Made by a program: the position numbers and the translations under genes. DNA of 64,000 nt from Gambelia wislizenii. Taxonomy: Eukaryota > Chordata > Lepidosauria > Squamata > Crotaphytidae. A model generated the notes under the pieces. The model did not search any database. It was not told the origin of the DNA and saw nothing but the letters and a program-made list of their open reading frames with translations. Shown here in pieces: positions 23,195 through 34,440 of the stretch. Within the stretch, counting starts at the first letter, position 1; each line of letters opens with the position of its first letter. The DNA lies in NCBI GenBank assembly GCA_030847615.1, contig JAUMIR010000003.1, positions 55,971,001 through 56,035,000 on the forward strand, written 5' to 3'.

Positions 23195-23820
23195 TGTTAA
23201 TTTGCAAGGCAACTGAAGGCCTGAACACCTGGCTAATCCTATCAGCAAAAGGTGGGATACTCAAACCTGAAAATGATCCTCATGCCTTTGTCCTTCCCCT
23301 AAACAAAAGGAAGCTGCTTCCTCCAGTCAGTCACAAAGTATCCACACATTAAGATGCCAACTGGAGTGGCTTTGTCTCACCTTGAACAAGTCCAAGAAAT
23401 GTTGTCTTCCACTCTAAATCTCATCCCCAGAAGGCCGTTATTGTCAATAAAACCCCTTACAAAACTCCACAAGTGTGCACAGTTCCCCTGCTTCTAGACA
23501 CCAGCCATTCCTGATCAGGACCCCCACTCTGCTGGTTTCTTCCATGACCTTATCTCTACAGGACAGGTGTCATATCTCCCACAAACAACTCCCTCCTCTT
23601 TTCCTCTATCCCAATATTTCCTACTTTATTTGCTAGCCTTGCATGAATGCTTGATTGTGTGTAAATGTTATTATTGTTTTCTTAAATAAAGATCAATTAT
23701 TGTACTATCTAGCTAAACGTCTCCTCCTTAGTACCAGTAAACATAGGTCAAAAGATACTGCTCTGTTGCCCCCTCTTCCATAGCCAAGCTGAGTACATTA
23801 ATTCCCCAAATTAATGTTGA
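23195..23820 (+). mobile_element. LTR-like block 2
   Basis: Shares with blocks 1 and 3 the module TTAGTACCAGTAAACATAGG, CAAAAGATACTG and AAGCTGAGTACATTAATT, placed downstream of a polyadenylation signal AATAAAG at 23685. It ends near CCAAATTAATGTTGATATTT. No attached internal region. Confidence 0.4.
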
Positions 23821-24153
23821 TATTTTGAGGGTCCTTAAGATCCTTGAGCATATAGGGTAACAGTGGTAGGACTGAGGAGGCTGGAGATCCTGAAACTAAG
23901 GACATTCTCAGATGGGGATTTATACCCCATTCCTGACCTGCTAAACACCCTCCCGCCCCATTCCCATTCCTGCCATGGAATTAAAAAAATTTCAGACATC
24001 TACCTTTTTCCATGAGAGGAATGTCCTCCCCCTCCCCTCGGCTGTCTGGGAGTGAATACAGCTGTTGTAAAGCTTCATTCATGTCCTGGAAATTGAATCC
24101 CACCCATTCTCATGAGTGAATGATGGCACAGGGAATTTAAAAATAAAAGTAAA

Positions 24154-24154
24154 A

Positions 24155-24202
<48 letters not shown>
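24154..24202. repeat. (GAAA)n microsatellite
   Basis: About twelve GAAA units inside element J. Confidence 0.95.
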
Positions 24203-24465
24203 ATTTAAAAGTACACCAAACACAGAAACACATTTAAAAAACCAAGTAACTTGGGGAGTGGGGGGAAGGGTGCCACTTACCTTGATGTCCTGATCTGGAC
24301 TGGAAGTGTTCAGAACATACCTCCTCCTGCAGCTGGTATCGCACCAGCATAACAGGAGAGGAACGGAGCACCTTTCAGACCATCTGTGATTCCATGACAG
24401 AAAGAGAACAAGTGGTCTATTCATGATGTTTCCCCATGATTACAATACCACAGGAGCAGCACAGG

Positions 24466-24727
24466 AGCCCTGGTGGCGCAGTGGTTAAATGCCAGTACTG
24501 CAAGCCACCACGTCGCAAGTTCGATTCCAGCCGGCTCCAAGGTTCACTCAGCCTTCCATCCTTTCGTAGGTCGGTAAAATGAGTACCCAGCTTGTGGGGG
24601 CAGTTAGTTAACACACATTGGATGCTGTTTAATGCAGTTAGATGTGTAAATAGCTATTGCTTAAAACAATTTGTAAGCCGCTCTGATAGCCATGTGGCTG
24701 AAGAGCGGGGTATAAATAAATAAAATG
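24466..24727 (+). mobile_element. tRNA-derived SINE with L2-like tail, inserted in element J
   Basis: Head AGCCCTGGTGGCGCAGTGG, B box GCAAGTTCGATTCC, body AAAATGAGTACCCAGCTTG, tail TTGTAAGCCGCTCTGATAGC ending GGGTATAAATAAATAAAAT. Flanked by GGAGCAGCACAGG (24453-24465) and GGAGCATTACAGG (24728-24740), a 13-bp target duplication with two differences. Confidence 0.9.
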
Positions 24728-26247
24728 GGAGCATTACAGGACAGGGTCGATGTCATTTGAAAGGAAAACCCTTTCTCGACCCTGTTCCATGCCTGCCATG
24801 GATAAAAAAGCCTGTTAGAAAATGCCCTAAGAGAGAAAGCCTACTGTGGCTGAAGGAGCAGCAGCTGCCACGACAACTCTTTATAATATTTGCAAATGGA
24901 GGGGGAAATGCAGAACCCCCAAAACCCATTGGTGGCAGATTTTTCAATTACTCCATCACTGAAATTTTAATGTTGTCATTTTTTGTCTTGTACCTACTTT
25001 TGTCAATGTTGTTAGATGAGATAGTGCATTTAGACACTCAAGTTGACAAATAACAAAGATGAATAGGTAAAATTGAAGTTCTTCCCCAACCCCCACACAT
25101 TTTCTATTTCTGGCTCTTGCTGTGACTTGAGGCTACTTCAAATATTACAAGTCAAGCAACTTCAAATATTGCAACTCAGTAGCAGTGCTTTCTTGTGGAT
25201 TGTGGTAGTGAGCAGTCAAAAGAATAATATTTCCAACCTGTAGAATAGGTTTTCAGCCTTAAATACACATTGCATTACATTGATGCAGTATTTGTGTGCA
25301 CTGCTAAATACATTGTCACCTAAGACAAAGCAGACCCAGGCTACAGACCTACTACTTTGAGTGGGTACTTTCCATATAAGAAGATTGAAATATTTGAAGC
25401 AGTTCTCACAAGATGGGAAAACCCACTCTATTTAGGAATCCAGAATGATATCAGAAATGCACTTCCTGGGCATTTTGCCATTCATTTCAATAGAAGATAA
25501 TCTGTTATCACAACAAATACTTTATATTTAATGATAACTACTTCCTGTGATTAAAAGCAGCAACTGTGGAATCATAACAAAAAGTAGGAACATATATGTA
25601 CTGTATAATTTTGTTCCATTTCTGAATCTCTGCCCCTTCTTGTTGTTTTCAAGCTTCTCTTATGAGGTCACTAATCTGAAAGAGAGAGGAGGGCAAATAA
25701 TTTGAGGCTCAGTCTGTATTAATGCCAAAGCACATGCCGCAATCAAGATTTGTAAGCTCTCCTGGATTCTGCTGTTCCTCACACGGAAGCTATTAAATCA
25801 CTTCAGGGCTTTTGACTCTAAATTGACTCTTATGTTGTAGGCTCCATGCAGCCAAGAATTCAAAGTGAAATCAATTGGCACCAACAAACCCCCCTGCTTG
25901 TCAACAGTGGCAATGAAGGGGAGTGTCTCAGAAGATGGATCTTTGATGATCCTCTATCCCACAAGCAAAAGCAGAAGTTATCAATTTCACTGACCTTCGG
26001 GGATGATTTGTGAGTTTCTTGTAACACAGCTGCAAAATACTGCAGACAAGAAAAAAGGAAGGGATGTCTCATCCCATAATGGTGAGGGATTATTTGACTG
26101 AGGAAAGAAATGCTCCCTTTTTGCTTTGTTTTGAAGCCAGGAAGATTAGCTACTGCTTTGGTTAGCCAGGGAGGAAGAACAAATACAACACTCTGTATGT
26201 TTTCTTCTCATATGGCTTCTACCATGGTTGTATGGAAGAAGACTGTA

Positions 26248-26376
26248 GACTAAATCCAATGTTAATTTGAACTAGAGTAACTTGCTGAAAGGAATGGGAT
26301 TATGTGAGTAATGATGAACAGGTACTAATTATTTCAGTGGGTCTATTTTAGTTGGAACTAGAATTGAATTTAGCCC
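26248..26376. mobile_element. Hairpin MITE, ~130 bp
   Basis: Left arm CTAAATCCAATGTTAATTTG with AACTAGAGTAA; right arm GGTCTATTTTAGTTGG and AACTAGAATTGAATTTAG. The outer ends CTAAATCCAAT and ATTGAATTTAG are near-perfect inverted repeats. Confidence 0.6.
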
Positions 26377-27781
26377 TGTAGCTCCAGATTTGTGCTTTGC
26401 CATGGTGTGTGTATTGTATTTTGCAGTTGTGCATGTTGCATTGTGTATTGCAATTTCACATTGTGCATTGCATCTGGACATTATCTGTTATGCATTACAG
26501 TTCCACATCATATATTGTGCATTGTGTAACATCACTTAGCCATTGATATATGTTGCACAATGTTGCTATTCTGTTAGGGGTTGCAAATATTCACACTATA
26601 GTGAGGTGAAGCTGGATTTCAGCCACAGTCCGTAGAGCCAGATTTAGGGTGGCGAAAGTGAAGCCTGGGGCCCCCAGGGTTTTTTTTGTGAACCACCAAT
26701 CTTTCATAACACTCTCAAGGCTCCACAGAAAGTTAAATAGTTGATTATTGTTAGGCCAAAAATGGTCAAGTAACTTTTCCCAGAGCAGTGGTTTACACAC
26801 AGACCCAATCTTCCCACTCATCCACCCAAAACAAGAAAAAATGTCTGATCTCAAGAAAAGTCTGCTTCCATTTTTGGCCTAAACCAGGATGGTGTAGAGA
26901 GTGGTAGCAGTGCAGGGCTCCTTGCAACCACTGCTCACCCCTGCTCTAGACTGATGATGTGCAAAAAGGGCAGAGTGCTTGCACCTTCAGTACTTATGCA
27001 GAAGAGATAATTTCAGCAAGTGGATCTTGAACTGAATTGTACACACACTACAATTCCTTAGCTACACAAAATTTAATGGTTCAGGAGCCCTGTCGTGCTT
27101 TGTATCTGGCCACCCAAACATTATACAAAATTTTCCACATCATGAGTTGCCTCTGGAATTTCCAGTTGAGAAAGCAGCATGGCATTAGTATGAAACACTG
27201 CACTCCCATTTATCTTCACAAAATGTGCCAGCTTTTGAACAGCCAGAGTAAAGGAATAGGGAGTTCCTATACCTCCAATAACCATATATAGCAGAAAACA
27301 ATTTTTGTTACATCTGTCTAGCAAGCAGTGGCTGTCAGTATTAAAAACCTTAATGCAGTTTGAATACAGGCAAAAAGAAAATGCTTAGTTCCACTCTCTG
27401 TGTTGTTGATTTTCCCATATGGAAAGGACAAGTCAGAAGAGAAGTAGTACCTGTTCATGTTAAGAACCTCCACTCAAGCAGAAACATGATATAGAAACAA
27501 AGCAGGGAGGGAGGGAGGGTGCTTCTCCCCATTGACCCTAAAACTTGCAAATAATTTTGCTCCCCCTCCATGACCTCCCATTTTCTAGTCCCAGTTTTCC
27601 TCCCTCCCCCTTTCCTCCCTGCCCCTACACACATATGGTTTCAAGCCACAGATTTCTAACTGGAGAAGTTTGGTCTTCAAAGGTGAAACAATAATTGAAG
27701 GGGGGGTGATAGTTTGAGATTATTGCATAGTTTTCTTATAACATAACTATATCATCTCTACATTTAACACAAAATAGTAAA

Positions 27782-27810
27782 GTGTGTGTGTGTGTGCGCG
27801 CACACACACA
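27782..27810. repeat. (GT)n-(GC)-(CA)n alternating purine-pyrimidine tract
   Basis: Continuous alternation GTGTG, then GCGCGCA, then CACAC. Such tracts are self-complementary and can adopt Z-DNA. Confidence 0.9.
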
Positions 27811-28039
27811 TGTGTACATGTATTATGGATGAAAATTTTCAATTATTTCATTCTCTCATGCAAGACTGAATGATTTAAAAAGTTTTCCCTGCTGTGGGCA
27901 AGATTGCAAGAGTTTTTACATTTTTATATTTTTGCATTGCAGATTTTTTTTTTTTTTGGCAAGAAATTCATTTGTGAAAATTCTTGGGATTTGTGAAAAA
28001 AAAATGTACAAATAACATTTTTGTTGCTGAAATAATGAG

Positions 28040-28585
28040 TTGGCATCCAGAGGTAATTTTGGGGGGAAGAGTAATTGCAAGGAGAGGTATTCACATTGTG
28101 CAATAACCCCTACCCCTTTGAAACTAACCTGTGGGGATGAGAAGGGGTATCACAGCTATTTAGTGGCTATGGGGAGGAAGTGGTGGAGGAGCATCATTCA
28201 GCTATGTTCCTATAGGCAGCCACACAATTACGGTATATCCTTTAGACATCCAAAGGACTCCCATGAGGTCCTACTGGATGCCTTTGTTGATGTGGTTCTG
28301 GCTATGGCACATACCAAAATGCTTTTCTCCTTTCCCCCAGCTATTAAATGGCCATGTGGGAGGAACACAAGCAATAGGTGTGTCTTGCTGGAAAGGAGAA
28401 GGGAGACTGACCGGACTTCCTTTTGGGATAAGCATCATGCTCTGTCTCCCAAGCCAGAACGTGGACTGTGTGTTTATGAAATATACTTGGTTTTTGTGGA
28501 GGCTGACCCTTTTTCCTATAGAATATTGCAATATAGCAAGAAACCCTTTCTCAAGAAAAATTGTGAGCATTCTTTATATCCCTAG
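28040..28585 (+). other. 181-codon open frame, no recognised product
   Basis: The longest non-repeat plus-strand frame in the window. I see no signal peptide, membrane segment, catalytic motif or composition bias of a known family. It overlaps a 112-codon frame in another phase and a 99-codon minus frame, as expected of chance openness. There is no promoter or splice context I would trust. Most likely non-coding. Confidence 0.12.
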
Positions 28586-29747
28586 TATGAATTTTCTATG
28601 AGAATTGCCCCCCCCCAAAAAAATCAGCTTGAAACCTATTCTGATCCTTCCGAGTTCAGAGCTTTCAACTAACATTATTTATTGTTCAGTTTCGATCCAA
28701 GAAATAACCTCATTTTAGCTGGACTTCTTCTGTTTGGATTTGTGTTTTGTCCAAATAAATGTAGTCACTAGTATGAATACCTTACAGTGGTTCTAGGGTT
28801 TTGGGGGGGAGGGTATGTGTGCATTTGTAACCACTTGTGGGAAACTGAAAGTGGGAAACAGCCTCATTGCAATGGGTCGCCAAGGGTAAAATTGCATTAT
28901 TCTTCTTGAAACTTTCTACTGTAGTACAATTCTTTCAAATCTTCCATCTTGTAAGAATGTACTTTTCAATGTGAAAGCTACAATTTAGTCTGAACCATTT
29001 GCCTACTTGTTATCTTTTCCAATCCACACATGGGAACGCAAACAACAAGCAGGAAAGCAGATGATAGCACAGATTGCAAACTTTAGCTTTAGTTCTGCAA
29101 GACTGGAGTAAAGTTATCACATTTGGGAATTTTCACCAATGTATTAGAGAATGGAACTGAGCCTACACTTAAGTCACTTCACACTTTCTTCTTTTTTTCT
29201 TCCAAAGTCCCTTCAAACCATCTGGCAGGCATCTTCTGCTTCTAGAAGAAAACAGGTTGGTTCCATGTGAAAGGTTCAGTTGTTGAAATATGCTAACAGT
29301 AAGCAGGATTTACCCCATGACCTCTCACTTCCCCCATTTGCTCAGTGACTCAAAGGTTTGTTGACAAAAACACAGCACAATTCTCAACTTATTTGTCAAG
29401 GCACAGGGCAGTGGTTGATTGATCTTGTTTTATAGCAGGCTTTCCTAACAGCTCTGTTAACAATTAGCTGGAAATATGGACTGAAGTCTAATATGTTTAT
29501 TCATTGTTCTATTAATGTGAATAGGACTCCTCCTGAAATGGACACTATCCCATAAGCAATGGGATATTTATTCTCCAAACAGATGCCAGATTGTGATGGC
29601 CGCATATGCACAGCAAATTCAGAAGATAAAGCTGACCATGTAATTAAGCCATTGTCTGACTGGTCTAATTTTCCGCCAGGTCAATTTTTAGCTTATGATA
29701 AATCTAACTCTTACTGCAAAGCATCTCCCTAGCATATGCTAGAAATT

Positions 29748-30035
29748 AGGGATAGCAAGAATATTTTAATATATTTGTAAATGGTTGAAAACATGTTTCT
29801 TGAGCATTGAAAAACCCTGACAAGGAGAATTCTGGACTGAAGAGAATCCTTGCAGTGTGGGAATTTTTCTGTGCAAAACACACATGTGGTTATATTGCAC
29901 AGAAAACAGAGCTTTCTGCACAGAAAATGCCATTTCACATATAGAAATGTATAGCTGGGGGCCTAATCTGTACAAAATTCCCACCTGGTGGTTTTGTACA
30001 GATTACAACATTTTCTCCATAGCTGTGTGGAAGAG
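29748..30035 (+). repeat. Unclassified dispersed repeat U, copy 2
   Basis: Modules in family order: AGGGATAGCAAGAATATTTT, GTTTCTTGAGCATTG, CAAGGAGAATTCTGGACTG, then TTGCACAGAAAACAGAGC and CTGCACAGAAAATGCC, ending in CATAGCTGTGTGGAAG, which aligns loosely with the CACAGCAGGAAG module of other copies. No coding capacity. Confidence 0.55.
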
Positions 30036-30261
30036 AGATTCAAACACAATGTGGCTGGATGGGAAACATAAGATTTTATATTGACTATACAGGTATTAAA
30101 ATAAAAATAATGGTTCTCCTTCTTACTCCACATTTTAGCATCAGTTTATGATGTGTTCTGATTTGTGGTGATATGTGCCTATCATTTATCATTAATGCAT
30201 CAGCAACATGTTAGAGGTAAGTGGAGAATTAAACCAACTGACATTATCCTACCTTAGATAA

Positions 30262-30345
30262 GGCTACAATTCTCATCAGTCCCAGCCAACATGGCCATAT
30301 TGGCTAGGGATAATAGGAGCTGAAGACCAATACATGAAACTCTGG
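30262..30345. mobile_element. Fragment of an hAT-type MITE
   Basis: CTACAATTCTCATCAGTCCC, CAGCCAACATGGCCA and AATAGGAGCTGAAGACC form the imperfect palindrome of a widespread amniote MITE with the theme 'ACTACAATTCCCATCAGCCC'. The outer ends are missing. Confidence 0.5.
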
Positions 30346-30399
30346 CTTATGTCCTGTTGTTTTTCTCCAGTTCTTAAGTAGATTGAAATCACATGAAAT

Positions 30400-30681
30400 A
30401 AGTAAGAGGGCTTGTTATGAAGAAAGTCCTCTTTTTCATCTGGTAAACTTTCTGTGCAGGAAATGTAATTTCTATATGCACAAAAATCCACTGTTTTTTG
30501 TTTTTGTTTGGTTTGAGGGTTTGTTTTGTTTTGTTCTGTTTTTGTTTTTTTTGCACAGAATAGGTCCAAAGCTATAAAGATTCTTGTCTGTCAAGGATTC
30601 TCCTCATCAGAGCTTCCTCACGTTCAAGAACCCCCTTTTTCAAATGGGATTCAAATATTTATGAATATTCTTTCCATTCCT
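30400..30681 (-). repeat. Unclassified dispersed repeat U, copy 3 (reverse)
   Basis: Read on the minus strand it starts AGGAATGGAAAGAATATTC, continues through GATGAGGAGAATCCTTG and GGACCTATTCTGTGC, and has the expected GCACAGAAAG modules. A T-rich GTTTT tract at 30490-30552 has expanded inside. Confidence 0.55.
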
Positions 30682-31934
30682 GACATATCAACGCACATAA
30701 ATGAGGAAAGAAAGAACTCCTAACATTTTAGGGTAGTAATTCAGAAGGCACTTATTAGTTGGAAACCCAGAACCCTGTCAGTGCATAAGAGATTGAAATA
30801 TGGCTCTAGTAACTATTTGAAGCATGACCAATAAGTAATGCACACAAGCCAGCCAAATATCTATGTTTTAGTTTAGGATGATGTTATGGCAAATTAGTGG
30901 GTAAAAGGAATGTCATTATTGTGATTTCTGGGTTTCTCTAAACTTTGACCGATAGGAATTATTTTCTTAAAATCTTATGTGGAATTGACTTGATGCGGCA
31001 GAAGCAACTTTCAGTAGTAATAACTTGTTTTCTGTCCTCCAAATTAATTTCATAAATCTCAACTCAAACCCACAACTGAAAGGAGTTTAATGTTGGACTT
31101 GATTGTCAAACACAATCCATTCCTTCGTGTATTCCCATCTCTTTCTAAAATCATTCCCCACATATTTAAACATGTGCCAGTCTTCTTTCATACAAATGTA
31201 CAGTTACTCATGATAACTGGATGATAATGGCTTTTAAGAAGATCATATTCAGAGCAGGCTTTCAAGACTTTCCTGTTTTGTACAGAAATGCATTGTGCAT
31301 TGTTAGATGCTTAGAGCCAGCCATTGAGGTCAAGAACTCTGTCACTTATCCTCCTATAAAGAACATTTATGTTGCATTCACTTATTTGTTCTGACAGGTG
31401 TTTGGCTGGAAGGCAGTTATTGAGGTAAACACTTTTCCCTCTATAATACTCAATATTGAATTACCTAGTAATTCACAGGTTAGAAACATTTATTAAGAGA
31501 GAATTGTGCATTTTGTCTTGTTTCCAGAAATGGGAGCCAAGTACTACTTTGCAAAGAATGCCTGAATAAAAGCTTTGGGTATATTTATGGTTTCATAAGA
31601 TGGATTATAAAATAAATTATTAATATAAATAACAATTGTCTGAAAATTAATGTCAAATACACATAACAAATACAAATGGGGGATTTCTTTGTCACACACT
31701 GTGTCTTTTCCAAGCTAAGTGTTTTTGGTTTCTCAGCTATAGTTACTATGTCCATCCTTTTGGTTAAGTTGTATATATGGCACATTACATAATGGTGCAA
31801 TCAAAGACTCCAGAATACCCAAGGTACTGGACAAAAGACTCAAGAGACATGGAGTGGTGTAAATTACATTCAGTTTCTTTGTAATGGGTTTTAGTACTTT
31901 TCTTTTAGATTTTAAAAGGCAAACAATACATTTG
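30682..31934. other. Unassigned DNA
   Basis: No gene or named repeat recognised. Confidence 0.4.
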
Positions 31935-32180
31935 TATTTTTTTTATCTATTACAATATTTATATTCTGCCCTCTTACTGGAAGATCTCAAGACAATGTAC
32001 TATGAAATTAATTGAAATAGTTTAAAACAATTCAAAACAATAAAAAATAGTTTAAAGACTAAAAGCATATTAAATAATTTAATACTTTAAACAGGACAGT
32101 TTAAATGCAGTTAAAGGAATTTAAAACTATTGGGATGAAATCAATCAGGCCCTAAAATCTTTAAATAGTAGTGTTTGTAA
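31935..32180 (-). mobile_element. Minus-strand LINE remnant (L2-like)
   Basis: TTATTACAATATTTATATTC, CTGCCCTCTTACTGG, CTCAAGACAATG and then repeated AAACAATTCAAAACAATA follow the reverse complement of an L2-type 3' end. Strongly decayed; assignment by pattern. Confidence 0.35.
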
Positions 32181-32210
32181 TGAACATTATAGCAACAAAG
32201 ACAGTGGAAT

Positions 32211-33429
32211 CTCTCTCTCTCTCTGGCTTTTCTTCGCAAACGAAGATTCAGGAAGGACTCATCCCACGCTTTCTGCAAGCGCGCTGATGACTAAAAAGGC
32301 CAATCCGAGATAAACAAGTCCGGTTGCAAAAAGCACAGCAGAAGGTCTCCTTGGGTGATGTTTTTGGGTTGTGATTCTTTCTGCGTTGTCGTTTCTCTTC
32401 AAGACTTGTTCGTCGTGAGTTCTCAAATAAGGCTGCAGCATTGTGGATAGTGCGTCTCCATGCCTCCCGATGTGAGGCCAGGGCGGACCACTGTTGGTGA
32501 TCAATTTGGCCAAGCCTGAGATGTTGTTTCAGGGAGTCTTTGTATCGCTTTTTTGGAGCGCCCCTCTTACGCTGACCCGTGGCGAGTTCACCGTAGAGTA
32601 GTATTTTTGGGAGGCGATGGTCCTCCATCCTAGAAACGTGCCCTGCCCAGCGCAGCTGTGTTCTCAATATCATGGCCTCAATGCTGGTGATCCCTGCTTG
32701 CTCAAGGACAGCAACATTCGTCACATAGTCAGTCCAGTGTATATTTAGGATTGTGCGTAGACAGCGCTGATGAAAGCGCTCGAAGAGTCGTAGGTGGTGG
32801 CGATAGGTGACCCATGTTTCAGATCCATAAAGGAGGATAGACAGTACGATGGCTCTATACACACTGATTTTTGTGCTTTGCCTCAGGTGTTTATTGCTCC
32901 AGACTCTTTTGTGAAGTCTTCCAAATGCACTATATGCCTTTGCTAATCTGTGATCGATCTCTTTGTCAATCTTGGCATCTGAGGAGATGATGCTTCCCAG
33001 GTAGGTGAACTGCTGAACGGACTTGAGCACTGATTTGCCGACGGCAATGTGGGGATGGTGGTGTTCGTCCTGTGGTGCAGGCTGGTAAAGAACTTCTGTT
33101 TTCTTCAGGTTGACTTCTAGCCCAAACAGCTCTGCAGCTGTTGCAAAGCAGGATGTTAGGCGCTGCAGAGCTCCTTCTGTGTGGGCAACAAGGGCAGCAT
33201 CATCGGCGAAGAGCAGCTCACGGACTAGATAGTTTAGAGTCTTAGTGTGAGCCCTCAGACGGCTTAAGTTAAACAAGCTACCATCAGTACGGTAGCGTAT
33301 ATAGATGCCGTCGTCTTCTTCAAGCTCTGCCATAGCCCTTTGGAGCATCATGCTAAAGAAGATTGTAAATAAAGTTGGTGCAAGAACACAACCTTGCTTC
33401 ACTCCATTCGTTATTAGAAAGGGCTCTGA
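32211..33429 (-). mobile_element. 5'-truncated non-LTR retrotransposon with 14-bp target duplication
   Basis: A 1.2 kb insertion in minus orientation. The 14-bp AAAGACAGTGGAAT flanks both sides exactly (32197-32210 and 33430-33443). The 3' end (left on the plus strand) has a short (CT)n tract, which is an (AG)n tail in element orientation, then a perfect hairpin at 32231-32246 (6-bp stem, CAAA loop) just beyond the stop codon. The 5' end is cut inside the reverse transcriptase domain. Perfect flanks and an unbroken frame point to a recent insertion. Clade uncertain: the FADD box, YLGS region and C-terminal zinc finger fit several RTE- or Ingi/Vingi-like lineages. Confidence 0.93.
32231..32246 (-). 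promoter_or_regulatory. 3'-terminal hairpin of the LINE
   Basis: TCTTCG and CGAAGA pair perfectly around the loop CAAA. It lies directly after the stop codon of the element's frame and before its microsatellite tail. 3'-terminal stem-loops in several LINE clades are bound by their own reverse transcriptase; that role is inferred here. Confidence 0.6.
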
Positions 33430-33456
33430 AAAGACAGTGGAATAGACCTTAGCCAA
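32248..33456 (-). pseudogene. C-terminal part of LINE reverse transcriptase, open frame
   Basis: An uninterrupted frame of 402 codons. Only about 393 are LINE-derived: the first nine codons (TTG start, up to the duplicated target site) are host flank read in frame. Visible motifs: GVKQGCVLAP near residues 18-27 (RT motif B), FADD at 83-86 (catalytic motif C), GLEVNLKKTEV from about 112, YLGS at 152-155, an R/K-rich RKRGAPKKRYKD segment, and a C-terminal C2HC finger with C374, C377, H390 and C394. The upstream endonuclease and RT motif A with its first catalytic aspartate are absent, so the product could not prime reverse transcription. It is not a host gene. The frame is intact because the copy is young, not because it is under selection. 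Confidence 0.9.
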
Positions 33457-34059
33457 TTACAAGAAACTAGCTAAATGCCCCCACACACCAACTCTTGAGT
33501 TTTTACTTCCAGACCAAGCCTTTATAAATGTGAGATAAATACTGCTTCATAAGCATGTAAATAAGTCTGGTGTGGTGGCTAAGGTTGGTTTAATGTCTGC
33601 CACTGAGAAACAAATGCTGATGGTTCCCTAAAACAGAAATATTCCCCTACAAAGTTTGGGAGTAAATGTAATTTGCAGATGGAATCTTGCAATTCTTCAA
33701 ACACAATGTATTATTATCTGCTTCCTTTTAGATTTCTGATAGATTTCTTATTCCTTTCAAAAGAAGGAGAAAATGATTTGCAAATATATAGAACATTTTT
33801 TGTGGAAGATTAGAATTTTCAGTTGCACAACACTGAACACTGAAATCATGCATTAGTATACTAGAGCGTAGTATTCAAATAAGGACATAGGGGTGAATTA
33901 CCCCCCCTCTCTCTCACACACACACACTGTAGATGTCTGTATGTGCAATAACGAGGAGACAGTAAAACAAGTGAATGCAAACTGTATTTCAATTCTGATT
34001 AAGAGATTGGTTTAGGAAAAAATGAAATAAACTTCATTATGGGAACCACATCTCAGAAC
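33444..34059. other. Unassigned DNA
   Basis: A (CT)n(CA)n tract at 33907-33927. No gene or named repeat. Confidence 0.4.
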
Positions 34060-34440
34060 AGAAAAGTTACTTAGGAATCTACATTTCTGTTCAGAAAAAG
34101 ATCTTTCCTTCTCAGAAAATGCTATAATTGCATATAATTTGTATTTGGTTGATTTGCATAGAAAACAGAATTTTCTGCACAGAAAACAACTTTTCTCTAT
34201 ACAGAACATAATATTTTTTGTGAAGCAAATATTATTTTCTACACATAAAATGCTGTTTTTGTTTTGTTTTGTTTTGTTTTGTTTGAGCAAAACAGTCATG
34301 TGTGAATTTTGAGAGGAATAAGGCCTGGAGTGCAAAGAGGCTTCAGAAACATTGTGGTTTTCAAAGACTTTCATGCAGCAGGAAGAAAACTGCTAAAATT
34401 ACTCATTGCTTCCTTTGAGGTGAAAATTAGTGAAGAATTG
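34060..34440 (+). repeat. Unclassified dispersed repeat U, copy 4
   Basis: Has TTTGCATAGAAAACAG, CTGCACAGAAAACAAC, a (GTTTT)n tract at 34255-34284, then TTTTCAAAGACTTTCATGC, CAGGAAGAAAACTGC, AAAATTACTCATTGC and GTGAAAATTAGTGAAGA, matching the right half of copies 1 and 5. The left GGGAT module is not evident. Confidence 0.6.

Larger units (their letters stand above)
23900..24827 (-). mobile_element. Long-form GG-TIR element, copy J, carrying a SINE
   Basis: Left end GGACATTCTCAGATGG and right end, read in reverse, GGGCATTTTCTAACAGG. TAA flanks both sides (23897-23899, 24828-24830). The core is present in reverse orientation: CCAAGTAACTTGG, CACTTACCTTGATGTC and GGAAGTGTTCAGAAC. A (GAAA)n tract at 24154-24202 and a SINE at 24466-24727 have expanded it to 928 bp. 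The 5' part of the core carries the sequence CTTACCT, which is GGTAAG on the minus strand. Confidence 0.75.
24828..29747. other. Five kilobases with almost no recognisable repeats
   Basis: Contains a hairpin MITE (26248-26376), a loose ATTGTGCATTG-type tandem stretch at 26395-26545 and a (GT)n(CA)n tract (27782-27810). Frames at 28040-28585 (181 codons) and 28263-28601 overlap one another and show no domain. No exon could be supported. Compared with its surroundings this is the least repeat-rich part of the window. Confidence 0.4.

Noticed and set aside
28040..28601. 181- and 112-codon plus frames, 99-codon minus frame
   Set aside because: Three phases open over the same DNA without any domain; listed only as a low-confidence open frame.
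32248..33456. Intact 402-residue host gene
   Set aside because: RT motif B, FADD box and a flanking 14-bp duplication show it is a truncated LINE whose frame runs into flanking DNA.
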